Of a stretch of DNA of 64,000 nucleotides, positions 56,289-64,000 are shown one piece after another. Numbering within the stretch: position 1 is the first letter of the stretch; each line of letters starts with the position of its first letter. The position numbers were made by a program, and so were the translations under genes. A model generated the notes under the pieces. The model was not told where the DNA came from. It worked only from the letters and a program-made list of their open reading frames with translations, and did not search any database. Origin of the DNA: RUG695 sp050943135 (GTDB lineage: Bacteria > Planctomycetota > Planctomycetia > Pirellulales > Thermoguttaceae); NCBI GenBank assembly GCA_050943135.1, contig JBMNOP010000002.1:211919-275918 (forward strand). Reading direction: 5' to 3'.

Positions 56289-57449
56289 TTAAGACTTTTG
56301 GTGTTCGGCAAGCCGCTCCCTGAGGCGGGCAACCAGCACCGAAACGATCTCGTCGTAGGGGTACGAGCCGACGAGCTTTTCCCCTTCTTTGAAGTTCACC
56401 TTATCGGCCCCGCACCAGAGTCCAAAATCGGCATCGTCGGTTTCTCCCGGCCCGTTGACCCGACACCCCATCACGGCAATTTTCATCGGGACGTCGGCAG
56501 CAAAAGAAGTCGCTTCCCGAACCTGTTCGGCCAGCGCCACGAAAGCATCGCTCTGAACTCGGGCGCAACTCGGGCAGCTGACGATGTTCAGGCGGGGCAG
56601 ATTCAATTCACTCGCTTTTAAGATTTTTCCGGTCACCACATTGGCCAAGATCATCTTCCCGGCGGCCACCTCTTCCTCTTTGCGGTCGTTGGGCACAGTG
56701 AGCGAGACGCGCAGGGTATCGCCGATCCCTTCGGACAGAAGCGTCTCGAGCGCGTAACGCGATTTCGGAATTCCGTAGGCCGGAAGCCCGGCTTCGGTCA
56801 CTCCCAGATGAATCGGCACTTCAGGACGGAGACCTGCGAATCGGCGATTGACCAGAATCACCGTCTCGGGATCCGAATCTTTCAGGGAAACGCAGTAGCG
56901 GGTAAAACCGATCTCATCAAGCCGGTTGGCATGCTCGATGGCCGACTGCAAGATCGGGGCAAACGGGTCGGGAAGATTCTCACCGTCCGAGGCTGCCCGG
57001 GCGACTTTGTAAGCTTTCAGAAGGACCGGATCGATACTCCCGCAGTTGATCCCCACACGCAACGCCACATCGTTGTCTTCGGCGATTTTCGCGATCCGGC
57101 CGACCTTCTCTTGCCAGGGACGGTCCGGTTCAACATGATGAAGGTGGCCGGGATTGTAGCGGATCTTATCGACATAAGGCGCGACTTTTTCGGCCAGACG
57201 GTAGTTCTCTTGCAAGTCGACCGACAGATTCGCGTGCGTCTGCCGCCGAATCTCGGGAAGGGCCGCCGCGTCACGATCGGTATCAACCGCCAGGCGCACA
57301 ATCGCGGCACCCGCCGCTTCAAGGCGATTGACCGTCTCGACGGTCGCGTCGATGTCCGAGGTTTTGCTCGCGGCCATCGACTGTATGGCAACCGGATTCC
57401 CGTAACCAATCACGACGGTTCCGATTCGAATTGTACGTTGCCGAGACAT
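56289..57449 (-). CDS. ispG: 4-hydroxy-3-methylbut-2-en-1-yl diphosphate synthase (IspG/GcpE)
   Basis: 386 aa; the sixth step of the MEP isoprenoid pathway, reductive and iron-sulfur dependent. Conserved parts: N-terminal TIM barrel (GYGNPVAIQSM, LRVGINCGSI), and iron-sulfur domain with CPSCAR and GCRVNGPGE (three Cys ligands and Glu). Single-chain bacterial type without the plant insert. Its isoprenoid product would supply the UbiA prenyltransferase encoded at 59606-60616. A short gap (61 bases) separates it from the prepilin-like gene upstream. Confidence 0.96.
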   Translation of the reverse strand: MSRQRTIRIGTVVIGYGNPVAIQSMAASKTSDIDATVETVNRLEAAGAAIVRLAVDTDRDAAALPEIRRQTHANLSVDLQENYRLAEKVAPYVDKIRYNPGHLHHVEPDRPWQEKVGRIAKIAEDNDVALRVGINCGSIDPVLLKAYKVARAASDGENLPDPFAPILQSAIEHANRLDEIGFTRYCVSLKDSDPETVILVNRRFAGLRPEVPIHLGVTEAGLPAYGIPKSRYALETLLSEGIGDTLRVSLTVPNDRKEEEVAAGKMILANVVTGKILKASELNLPRLNIVSCPSCARVQSDAFVALAEQVREATSFAADVPMKIAVMGCRVNGPGETDDADFGLWCGADKVNFKEGEKLVGSYPYDEIVSVLVARLRERLAEHQKS

Positions 57450-57510
57450 ACAGAACCTTTCACAGATTTTTTGCGGGAGATTCGCCGATCCCTCGCTTTG
57501 CCATCACCGA

Positions 57511-58662
57511 CTAAAGACTCGCACTCTCTCTCCCTTTCGGGGTTCCGAGTGCCCCCCAAACACCGTAGGGACTCGCCCCGCTTTCCGGCTCTTCCTTTTC
57601 CAGATCGCCGCAATCGACCGTATCGGACACGAAACGAACCGAGCCGTCGGCAAACAGGACGTTGACGCCGCCCGCGTGCCAGCTCGAGGCCCCGCCGATC
57701 AATCCGCCGGGCCAAACCGGCTGACCGGATTTCGTCGTCAAAAAGGCGCAAATGGGGGTGTTGGGCGGTGTTGTGGCAGTATAAACCGACGTAATACAGA
57801 CACCGTCAAAGAAAAAATTATTCCTCTGAATCCTGTAGGCTTCGGGGAAAGGAACGGCAATCCTCGAACGATCCTTTTCGTTGTATCCTTTCTCGAGACA
57901 AAGCGCGGGGATCACCTTGCCGTCCCGAACCACCTCGTTTAAATCGTTGACCCCGCCCCGAACCAGTTCCTCGGCAAATCCGCCGATACACGACTCGGTG
58001 GCGGCCATGGTATGGCTCGTGCCGTCGGCACAGCTCTCGAGTCCTTTCCAAACATCGGGACGAAACAGACCGCGCGAGTTACTCCTTTTCACGGCGCCTG
58101 TCGTATCGTCGGGAAAAAGCGCGTCTCCCACGCAGAGGCAAACCGAAAGACGCGAACAGACGGGAAACCCGGCAAGGGTTTGACGCGACTGCGGGTCGGA
58201 AGGACAGGTCATAAACTCGATCGTGCCGTTATTCCACGGCACACGGCCCGAGTCGGTCGGGATTTCGGCGTTGAATCCGTCGGTCAAACCGTTACGCAAA
58301 TCGTTGACCAGACCGTCGTATCGCGCCGACTGCTCCATAAAAGGGAGGAGGGTAAGCCGCCCGCTGTAAAGGCCGCCCTTGTATCCCGGAACACCGTAAA
58401 AAGTACTCATCCCCGAGGCCGGAAGAGTCCCGTAGGCGTCGTGATACGCGTGAAGTGCGATTCCGACCTGCTTAAAACTGTTTTGGCACTTCATTCGGCG
58501 CGCCGCCTCGCGGGCCGCCTGCACCGCCGGGAGCAAAAGACCGATCAGGATCCCGATAATGGCGATCACCACCAACAGTTCCACCAAAGTAAAACCACGG
58601 CGGGCTCTGTGGTCGACAAGGATCGGACGACGTTTGGAATCAGATTTTCCGTTTGTTACCAT
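57511..58662 (-). CDS. DUF1559 prepilin-like protein (planctomycete H-X9-DG type)
   Basis: 383 aa. Prepilin signal RGFTLVELLVVIAIIGILIGLLLPAVQAAREAARR (processing after Gly, Phe mature) is followed by CQNSFKQVGIALHAYH, the DUF1559 start, and near the end SSWHAGGVNVLFADGSVRF, the H-X9-DG motif that names this planctomycete family. Mature function is unknown; such proteins are very abundant and are thought to be surface pseudopilins. The radical SAM gene stops four bases upstream, so they may be co-expressed. Confidence 0.95.
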   Translation of the reverse strand: MVTNGKSDSKRRPILVDHRARRGFTLVELLVVIAIIGILIGLLLPAVQAAREAARRMKCQNSFKQVGIALHAYHDAYGTLPASGMSTFYGVPGYKGGLYSGRLTLLPFMEQSARYDGLVNDLRNGLTDGFNAEIPTDSGRVPWNNGTIEFMTCPSDPQSRQTLAGFPVCSRLSVCLCVGDALFPDDTTGAVKRSNSRGLFRPDVWKGLESCADGTSHTMAATESCIGGFAEELVRGGVNDLNEVVRDGKVIPALCLEKGYNEKDRSRIAVPFPEAYRIQRNNFFFDGVCITSVYTATTPPNTPICAFLTTKSGQPVWPGGLIGGASSWHAGGVNVLFADGSVRFVSDTVDCGDLEKEEPESGASPYGVWGALGTPKGRESASL

Positions 58663-58666
58663 CAGT

Positions 58667-59578
58667 CTACATTCTGACTTTCAATCCGGCACGGATTGTT
58701 TCTAAGCGAAGGTTCCAAACACCGATCATTTCGGTCGCCATGCCAAACCCGCATTCCTCGCAAAGACCGATAAGATCGCCGCCGCACTGTGGATGAAACG
58801 TTCCGTCCGGAAAAACAAAGTTCGATATCCAGCATTGCTTTTTGAACCGCATGTCTTTGAGACGGCGGAGCCCGCCGACCGTGTTCATCAGGGGGGCGCC
58901 CTTCTTATGGAGACGGACCAAAAGATCGATCACCTTGCACCGAGTCTCCCAATCGAGTTTCATCTCTTCGGTCCCCGGAAAGGGGTTGTGGAAGTTGACC
59001 GAAAGAAGGTGAAATTTCGGATGATCGGCAATATAGCGAACCGTCTCTTCGACCCCTTCCCAATTATACTTGTTGACCACCATGTTGGCGTTCAGGTAAG
59101 GGTGATTCGAAAGCGCGACATTCTTTTCCAATCGGTCGAACGCGCCGGGCCCTCGGATCAGATCGTGGTATTTCCCGACACCGTCGAGACTGACCCAGAC
59201 AAGATCGCTCCGGCACGGATCGAACGGAATCTGTGCGTTGGTCGTTACCGTCGTCGAGAAGAAACCGATCTCTTTGGCCAGATCGAACAGGTCATTGATC
59301 GTGTATTCCCCGTCACGCCACAGAAACGGCTCGCCCCCTTCAAAATCGACGAAGCGCGAGCCCATACGGTAACACTTCTCCAATTCTTCGCGGATGGTTT
59401 CGTAACTCTTTTTGAGGGTATCTTCCGGTTTGCGGGGATAGACGGCACAATGCCGACACCGCAGGTTGCAGGCATTGCCAACCGACAAGACCGACTGCAA
59501 GGGGCGACGCCGCCCGAGAAGACGAACCGAGGCATACCATCGAAGGAAGTAAAGACGTTGAGCTGTTTTTTTAAACAT
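58667..59578 (-). CDS. Radical SAM protein with C-terminal Cys cluster (SPASM-like)
   Basis: 303 aa. [4Fe-4S]-SAM motif CNLRCRHCAVYP (CxxxCxxC) near residue 37, EGGEPFLW (GGEP), and SLDGVG in the middle. The C-terminal region has CWISNFVFPDGTFHPQC and CEECG, suggesting an additional iron-sulfur site. The reaction cannot be named; it belongs to the group of small-molecule or peptide modifying enzymes. It is 27 bases downstream of UbiA and just upstream of the prepilin-like gene, a three-gene unit. Confidence 0.88.
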   Translation of the reverse strand: MFKKTAQRLYFLRWYASVRLLGRRRPLQSVLSVGNACNLRCRHCAVYPRKPEDTLKKSYETIREELEKCYRMGSRFVDFEGGEPFLWRDGEYTINDLFDLAKEIGFFSTTVTTNAQIPFDPCRSDLVWVSLDGVGKYHDLIRGPGAFDRLEKNVALSNHPYLNANMVVNKYNWEGVEETVRYIADHPKFHLLSVNFHNPFPGTEEMKLDWETRCKVIDLLVRLHKKGAPLMNTVGGLRRLKDMRFKKQCWISNFVFPDGTFHPQCGGDLIGLCEECGFGMATEMIGVWNLRLETIRAGLKVRM

Positions 59579-59605
59579 AAAGCACCTTCGTTTACCGGAA
59601 AACCG

Positions 59606-60616
59606 TTATGAACCAAACCCGCACTTAAGGCAGAGCGCCGCGACGATCGCCAGGAGGCAGAACGCGGTTTCGAGATTGCGAGAAAGAAACCAGCGGAAAA
59701 GAAACCAGTCGTGCCCTTTCTCGACAAAGAGGTCCCAATATTCCATCGGCCCCATCCAGCGCCGCCGCACCACGCTCTTTTCCGGGTGAAAGGCATAGGC
59801 AATCATCGAGCGCCAAAGCGCCACGGCAAGCGGCAGCGACAGAAAAACAATTCCGTACACGGGAGAGATTTTCCCCAACACGATCGAAGCGGCTATCGAG
59901 ATATAAGTGCCGAGCAGAATCAGCGCGAGCAGCACCAACCCCTTTCGGGGAGAACCGCACAGGACGGCAAGCGTCTTTTTGCGAATCTGCCGATCGGGAT
60001 TCATGTCGAGGATCGAGTGAACGTAGAGAATATTGGTTACCAGGAGCCCGGTCGGAATCGACAAGAGCAAAACTTCGGGATCAAGCCGCCCGGAAGCCGA
60101 CCATGCCACACCGGCCATCACAATCGGGCCGAAGATGACACCGACGGTAATCTCTCCGAGCCCGTGAAAACTGAGCCGAAACGGCGGCGCCGAATAGAAA
60201 AAGAGTAAGACGGCGCCGACCCCGGCACAGAGTACGATCGGCCACCCCCGCTGAACGAACAGATAGGCGCCGATCAGCAGAAGGATCGCACACAAAAAGA
60301 CCGCGACACCGAGAAGGCGTCGGGGTGTTGTTTGCCCCCCGGTCAGATACGAGCATTTCATCCCCCGCGCGAGTTCCCCCTGCGTGAGGAGTTTTTCCCT
60401 GGCCTCGGGCGACTGGCAGTAGAAATCGAAATAGTCGTCGAGCAGGTTTGCCGCAAGATGCCCCAAAAAGACGCCGAAAAGGGCCAACATGCCGAGGAGA
60501 GGACGAAAACCTTCGCCACCCCAGGCAACAATCAGCGCCAAAACGGCGGGAAGAACCGATTGCGCCGTACTGTGCCACCGGGCGTTTCGCAACCAGAAAT
60601 GGATTCTTTTAAGCAT
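59606..60616 (-). CDS. UbiA-family prenyltransferase (MenA-like)
   Basis: 336 aa from ATG 60616; sequence further upstream is not family-like. Nine hydrophobic segments. Motif 1 is NLLDDYFDF (NDxxDxxxD type, aspartates that hold the prenyl diphosphate via Mg), motif 2 SILDMNPDRQIRKKTLAV (DxxxD). It would attach a prenyl chain to an aromatic acceptor in the membrane, as in menaquinone synthesis (MenA) or lipid-linked aromatics. The product depends on the neighbouring radical SAM enzyme, which may make or modify the acceptor; this is inference. Confidence 0.88.
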   Translation of the reverse strand: MLKRIHFWLRNARWHSTAQSVLPAVLALIVAWGGEGFRPLLGMLALFGVFLGHLAANLLDDYFDFYCQSPEAREKLLTQGELARGMKCSYLTGGQTTPRRLLGVAVFLCAILLLIGAYLFVQRGWPIVLCAGVGAVLLFFYSAPPFRLSFHGLGEITVGVIFGPIVMAGVAWSASGRLDPEVLLLSIPTGLLVTNILYVHSILDMNPDRQIRKKTLAVLCGSPRKGLVLLALILLGTYISIAASIVLGKISPVYGIVFLSLPLAVALWRSMIAYAFHPEKSVVRRRWMGPMEYWDLFVEKGHDWFLFRWFLSRNLETAFCLLAIVAALCLKCGFGS

Positions 60617-60935
60617 AGACAATTTGGGTGATGGAATCGAATGTTCAGACCCTGCCGCGCTACTTGGCAACAGACAGCCCCACCGAGGGAACCCCGAGCT
60701 CGATTTTAAACCATAGACGGAAAAAAGACAAGTCTCCGCCGCCGGAATTGCCGCGACCCTTCCCCCCCTTTTTCGCACCGCCGCCCCCCTTCCGCACAAA
60801 GCCATCGTAAACATCCCGGAACGATTGACGGCAGCCTCGGAAGGAAATAAAATGGAGCGGGAAATGTTGGGGCGGTAACCGTGCCGTTTCCCAACCTTTT
60901 CGACAATCGTTATGTTCATCCAAGAAAGGGATATC
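60617..60935 (+). promoter_or_regulatory. Divergent intergenic region with metallophosphoesterase promoter
   Basis: Holds TTGACG (60825-60830), 17 bases, TAAAAT (60848-60853), a good promoter for the metallophosphoesterase. The rest is Pro/Ala-codon-like and purine/pyrimidine-rich sequence in which I see no gene. Confidence 0.5.
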
Positions 60936-61781
60936 GTGTTTACTCGCAGAGACTTTATGAAATCGTTCGGCCTGACCGTTTTGGGCTCGGTCGGGCTCGA
61001 CACCGTTTCGGCCGATGAGGTGTCGTCTACCCCGGCTTCGGAATTGAAAACGCTCCGCCTGGTACAATATTGCGACCCGCAACTCGGATTCGGCGAAGAG
61101 GGAATGGGTCCGACGCTCGACCGATTTCGCCGGGCGATCGACGTCATCAACGACCTGAACCCCGATGTGGTAACGATTCTCGGCGACCTGATCCATCGGT
61201 ACGGCGACCCGGTCGACGAAATGGTGAGCGGCCTGAAACGGATCAAACCGCAACTGCTTATCGCTCCGGGGAACCACGACATTCCCGAACCGGTAACCCC
61301 CGAAAAGCTGACGCTCTACCGAAAAACCTACGGCCCCGACCGTCAGAGCGCGCTGATCAACGGATGGAAACTGATCTGCCTCAACACCCAACTCTGGCGA
61401 GAAGCCGAACCGGACGAGACCGCCGCCCAAAACGAGTGGCTCGACACGGAACTCGCACAGGCCAAGGCGAGAGAGATGCTGGTCATTCTCCTTTCGCACA
61501 TTCCCCCCTACATTGCCTATCCGAACGAAGAGGATTCGTGGGCGACGATCACCAACGAGAACGAGATCCGGAAAAACCTGCTGGTCAAGGCGGTCGAAGG
61601 GGGCGTTCGATTCTGGCTGGCCGGTCACACCCACGAGACGACGCTCCGTGTCTTTGAGGGAATGTTCGTGTTGAATGCCGAAACCACCTCGATCAACTTC
61701 GATAAACGTCCTTTTGGGGTCCGTCTTCTGACCGCCGAACCCGACGGCGCCTATTCCTGGGACTTTGTCAAGGTCGGGTAA
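60936..61781 (+). CDS. Tat-exported metallophosphoesterase
   Basis: 281 aa from GTG 60936, preceded by AAAGGG; ATG 60912 would add eight residues before the twin-arginine motif. Tat signal TRRDFMKSF followed by a hydrophobic stretch. The calcineurin-like metal site is complete: YCDPQLG (Asp), ILGDLIH (GDxxH), GNHD, LSHIPP (His), and GHTHETT (GHxH). Substrate unknown. The gene's last ~110 bases are repeated at 63282-63392, beyond the Fic gene. Confidence 0.9.
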   Translation: MFTRRDFMKSFGLTVLGSVGLDTVSADEVSSTPASELKTLRLVQYCDPQLGFGEEGMGPTLDRFRRAIDVINDLNPDVVTILGDLIHRYGDPVDEMVSGLKRIKPQLLIAPGNHDIPEPVTPEKLTLYRKTYGPDRQSALINGWKLICLNTQLWREAEPDETAAQNEWLDTELAQAKAREMLVILLSHIPPYIAYPNEEDSWATITNENEIRKNLLVKAVEGGVRFWLAGHTHETTLRVFEGMFVLNAETTSINFDKRPFGVRLLTAEPDGAYSWDFVKVG

Positions 61782-61887
61782 GCGCATCGGTTCCGGACGG
61801 CACGAACAATCGTGACCGGGGGAAGATGCCCGCCCACCGGAAACGTATCGAGCAACACCCCAAAAAAACACCGATCGAAGGAACCAG

Positions 61888-61935
61888 CCGAAACAACCGG
61901 TTCCCCAGTTCCCCGAGGGGATTCGGTTGTTCCGG
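61888..61935. repeat. Long imperfect hairpin between phosphoesterase and Fic genes
   Basis: CCGAAACAACCG (61888-61899) pairs with CGGTTGTTCCGG (61924-61935) at 11 of 12 positions, with an inner TTCCCC/GGGGA. On the minus strand, about 20 bases after it comes a run of seven T. It could be a terminator for the Fic gene (stop at 62004), though the T-run is further away than usual. Confidence 0.55.
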
Positions 61936-62003
61936 CCCCCCCAACGGGAGAACCGGTTTCGGAGGGTTATCACGGTAACAGGTGGCTTACCCCTTTCCTT
62001 TGA

Positions 62004-63050
62004 TCAGTTGTTTCTTGTATAGAATGTTTTCTTCCCGTTCCCGTGTCTCGTGATGATTCCTTGCTCGGTCAGTTTCCTCAGAGAGTTCTCGACCGAGGAC
62101 TTCTTGATCGACGGGCAAAGTTCCATGATTTCCCGTTTGGTGAACTTCCCGATTCTCGTTTTCACGGCGTTACGCACAAGCTCCATGGCGGGGAGTTTCT
62201 CGTTCACCAACAGCACCCGCTCTTCGAAATCACGGTAACACGCAAGCAGAGTCCCCAGCAGATACTTGATGAAGGGCAGATAATCGTTCGTCCCCTCGTG
62301 CCATCCGAGGGACGAGGTTCGCAGGACATCGTAATAGGCGTCTTTGGTTCCTTCGATTTTCGCCTCCAGGCTTATATACCTGCCTACCGCATACCCGCTT
62401 CGGTAGAAGAGCAGTGTGGTCAGCAATCGGCTCATTCTGCCGTTTCCGTCGTTGAAAGGATGAATACAAAGAAAATCGTTGATAAACACGGGAATCAGCA
62501 GAAGCGGATTCACGGTGCCGTCATCGATCACCCGATTGTAACTTTCGCACATGGCCCGCACGGCATCCGGCGTTTCAAAGGGAGAGACAGGAGTGAAACG
62601 TATAAAGGTTGTTCCGTCGGGGAGTGTCTCGCTGATATGGTTCTGTACGTTCTTGAACCTGCCACCAATGCTCCTGCCGGAATACCGGAACAGCATATCG
62701 TGAAGCTGCAGGATGTAATTCGCCGTGATCGGGATATACCCAAAGCTTTCGTGAATGGTCCTCAGAACGTCCCGATATCCGCTGATCTCCTCTTCATCTC
62801 GATTGCGTGGGGTTGTCTTTTCCTCGCAGAGCTGCCTGATTCTCGTGTTTGTGGTGACGACTCCTTCTATCTTGTTTGAGGCCTCGGTACTCCGCACCTT
62901 GGCAATCTCGACCAATGCCTCAAGCACGGCAGGCTTCCCGGCGAGAAACATCTCGCACCGACCCTTGTACTCATGAATCCGCGCAACGAGAGCGAGTACT
63001 TCGCTCTCCCACGCTTTTTTTCTCAGCTCATCGTAATCAAACCGTCTCAT
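62004..63050 (-). CDS. Fic-domain protein (AMPylation family, N-terminal inhibitory helix, C-terminal winged helix)
   Basis: 348 aa. The N-terminal inhibition motif is SNKIEG (58-63), matching [S/T]xxxE[G/N], so this is a class II Fic that blocks itself. The catalytic loop is HPFNDGNGRMSR (197-208), complete. A C-terminal winged helix (about 290-345; TKREIMELCPSIKKSSVENSLRKLTEQGIITRHG) probably binds DNA. Fic proteins move AMP or other nucleotides to target proteins. The start ATG 63050 has GGAGGAG eight bases upstream. Not a FicTA pair; no antitoxin gene is adjacent. Promoter and sites are listed separately. Confidence 0.95.
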   Translation of the reverse strand: MRRFDYDELRKKAWESEVLALVARIHEYKGRCEMFLAGKPAVLEALVEIAKVRSTEASNKIEGVVTTNTRIRQLCEEKTTPRNRDEEEISGYRDVLRTIHESFGYIPITANYILQLHDMLFRYSGRSIGGRFKNVQNHISETLPDGTTFIRFTPVSPFETPDAVRAMCESYNRVIDDGTVNPLLLIPVFINDFLCIHPFNDGNGRMSRLLTTLLFYRSGYAVGRYISLEAKIEGTKDAYYDVLRTSSLGWHEGTNDYLPFIKYLLGTLLACYRDFEERVLLVNEKLPAMELVRNAVKTRIGKFTKREIMELCPSIKKSSVENSLRKLTEQGIITRHGNGKKTFYTRNN

Positions 63051-63132
63051 TCGCCCATCTCCTCCTGTTTTCGCCTAATAATACAATGTTTTTGGGCTAA
63101 TGTCAATCGTAATAGGAGAATATTCGCCCAAA
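63050..63132. promoter_or_regulatory. Cluster of operator-like repeats around the Fic promoter
   Basis: The 9-base sequence TTMGCCYAA occurs at 63071-63079 (TTCGCCTAA, plus), 63093-63101 (TTAGCCCAA, minus) and 63124-63132 (TTCGCCCAA, plus), with a partial fourth copy at 63050-63058 over the start codon. The second and third form an 11-bp inverted repeat with one mismatch flanking the -35 box. They look like sites for one DNA-binding protein, possibly the winged helix of Fic itself. Confidence 0.6.
63079..63107 (-). promoter_or_regulatory. Strong promoter of the Fic gene
   Basis: On the minus strand perfect TTGACA (63102-63107), 17 bases, TATTAT (63079-63084). Leader of about 25 bases before the GGAGGAG site. 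Confidence 0.8.
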
Positions 63133-63281
63133 TGCATATTCTTTTTATGCGAATGAGGCATGTCGACAACGATCGTTACTCCCCGCGGATGGCTGACTCG
63201 TCGAAAACCGCTCAAGTTCTTCGTCGGTGGCGATTCCGCGCACAAGATTTCGGATATTCAGTTTTGACATATCCGGGGCGA
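63133..63281. other. Gene-poor stretch upstream of the Fic operator sites
   Basis: No gene is supported. Together with the neighbouring duplicated fragment and the leader of the IS5 transposase, this makes a ~600-base interval without a convincing gene. Confidence 0.5.
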
Positions 63282-63392
63282 GAGACGCTCCGTGTCCTTT
63301 AAGGAATGTTCGTGATGAATGCCGAGACCACCTCGATCAACTTCGATAAACGTCCTTTTGGAGTCCGTCTTCTGACCGCCGAACCCGACGGC
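63282..63392 (+). pseudogene. Duplicated 3' fragment of the metallophosphoesterase gene
   Basis: About 110 bases match 61637-61748 with few changes (for example GATGAATGCCGAGACC against GTTGAATGCCGAAACC), covering the segment that encodes FVLNAETTSINFDKRPFGVR. A one-base change in TTTGAGGG/TTTAAGGA region breaks the frame. Sequence homology ends at both sides. The fragment is a decaying copy, not a gene. Confidence 0.85.
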
Positions 63393-63444
63393 AAAACTTT
63401 CTCGAATGGTGAGATGGGGAGAATGCCTTCAGGCTGTCAATGGA

Positions 63445-63624
63445 TTATATGAAACGGATAAAGGCTCCAGGGCAACTGCTTACCTGAAGCATCATATAGG
63501 GGTCATCACACTTGATAATCTCAAAACGGGTATTTAGCGTTTCTTCAACACTAGAAGCAGTTTCATAACTCGAGAACGACCGAACAATCTTTATGGCCTG
63601 GATGTAGCGTTTTTGCCGATACAT
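63445..63624 (-). CDS. Possible small protein, unrecognised
   Basis: A 59-codon frame (MYRQKRYIQAIKIVRSFSSY at the start) with charged and aromatic residues in a balanced mix. No ribosome site is convincing and no family is recognised. It stands between the duplicated fragment and the transposase, so it may be the remnant of another gene disrupted by the insertions. Confidence 0.2.
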   Translation of the reverse strand: MYRQKRYIQAIKIVRSFSSYETASSVEETLNTRFEIIKCDDPYMMLQVSSCPGAFIRFI

Positions 63625-63646
63625 TATCCCAAAGAAAGGATATTTT

Positions 63647-64000
63647 ATGCAGAAGCGCCAGTATAAAGTCGGGTCGGAACTGACGAATAAACAATGGAAG
63701 CTGTTGGAGCCCCTTCTCCCGGAACCTGCGGTTTCTGCCAAAGGAGGGCAAAAATACGCCTCAAACCGTGCCTGTCTTGAGGGCATTCTTTGGATGCTCA
63801 GGACGGGAGCCAGATGGAGGGATATGCCCGAGCGTTTTCCCTCAGGGAGCACATGCCGGCGCAGCCTGAATGGATGGCAAGAAGCCGGAGTCTTCGTGGA
63901 CGTCTGGCAAACATTGCTTGGAACCCTTGATGAGAAGGGACGTCTCAAGTGGGATGAAGTTTTTGCGGATGGAACGTTTTCACCCGCAAAAAAAGGGGCG
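63647..64000 (+). CDS. IS5-family transposase, N-terminal part (runs off the window)
   Basis: First 118 codons, starting MQKRQYKVGSELTNKQWKLL after AAAGGA. The pattern WxLLEPLLP...R..LEGILWMLRTGARWRDMP is the conserved N-terminal helix-rich part of IS5 (IS427/IS1031 group) transposases. The visible DGTF near the end holds the first catalytic Asp. The left terminal repeat was not located in the 250 bases upstream. Confidence 0.9.
   Translation, partial: MQKRQYKVGSELTNKQWKLLEPLLPEPAVSAKGGQKYASNRACLEGILWMLRTGARWRDMPERFPSGSTCRRSLNGWQEAGVFVDVWQTLLGTLDEKGRLKWDEVFADGTFSPAKKGA

Noticed and set aside
60617..61282. 222 extra codons in frame upstream of the UbiA gene
   Set aside because: They are Ser/Arg-rich antisense of the metallophosphoesterase and lie beyond the family start at ATG 60616.

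Overview
The window looks like a chromosomal segment of a planctomycete (Planctomycetota), probably from an anaerobic lineage. The evidence is an H-X9-DG/DUF1559-type prepilin-like protein, a caspase-like secreted protein, two Tat-exported enzymes (Gfo/Idh/MocA oxidoreductase and metallophosphoesterase), CxC/CxC zinc-ribbon membrane proteins, YVTN-propeller plus di-haem proteins and several secreted carbohydrate-active enzymes. An oxygen-sensitive pyruvate:ferredoxin oxidoreductase suggests anaerobic metabolism. Taxonomy is inferred from gene content only.

Layout. 1-3.5 kb: a caspase-like pseudo-protease (partial) and a Wzc/BY-kinase with a Gly-Tyr tail. 3.7-7.7 kb: rpmF-fabD-fabG-acpP-fabF, a fatty-acid synthesis block. 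7.8-13.9 kb: envelope genes (secreted unknown, GT39-like transferase, FliJ-like coiled coil, two tandem putative outer-membrane barrels). 14-17 kb: birA-holB coupled pair and pepT. 17.5-21.1 kb: a large secreted TIM-barrel glycosidase-like protein and a small acidic membrane protein. 22-24.7 kb: M16 protease and Tat-exported oxidoreductase. 24.9-28.5 kb: nifJ, ending in a terminator that overlaps the next promoter. 28.6-35 kb: CPBP protease, a catalytically dead M16 homologue overlapping a GNAT gene, an M50 protease, and a PolX-like protein with an apparently dead polymerase site but an intact PHP domain. 35-39.7 kb: purH, a zinc-ribbon membrane protein, and a divergent YVTN/di-haem cytochrome.

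40.3-45.0 kb is a mobile island. One defective IS256-family copy (40344-41617) and an 80-bp IS-end remnant (44939-45018) bracket a SAM methyltransferase and a copper P-type ATPase of Firmicutes-like character. The whole 4.7-kb unit is flanked by a perfect 8-bp direct repeat, GCTTCTTC, so it moved as one unit.

45-51 kb is a five-gene minus-strand operon (cupin/phosphomannose-isomerase-like, thioredoxin, esterase, FG-GAP protein, glycosidase-like protein) that ends in a good intrinsic terminator. 51-56 kb holds rlmKL, an L-rhamnose mutarotase and a heparinase II/III-like lyase. These secreted glycosidases, lyases and esterase together with sugar-converting enzymes suggest breakdown of an acidic, possibly rhamnose-containing, polysaccharide. 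56-61.8 kb: ispG, prepilin-like protein, radical SAM protein, UbiA prenyltransferase and metallophosphoesterase. 62-64 kb: a Fic-domain protein with a strong promoter surrounded by repeated operator-like sites, bracketed by a duplicated 3' end of the metallophosphoesterase gene, then the start of an IS5-family transposase that runs off the window.
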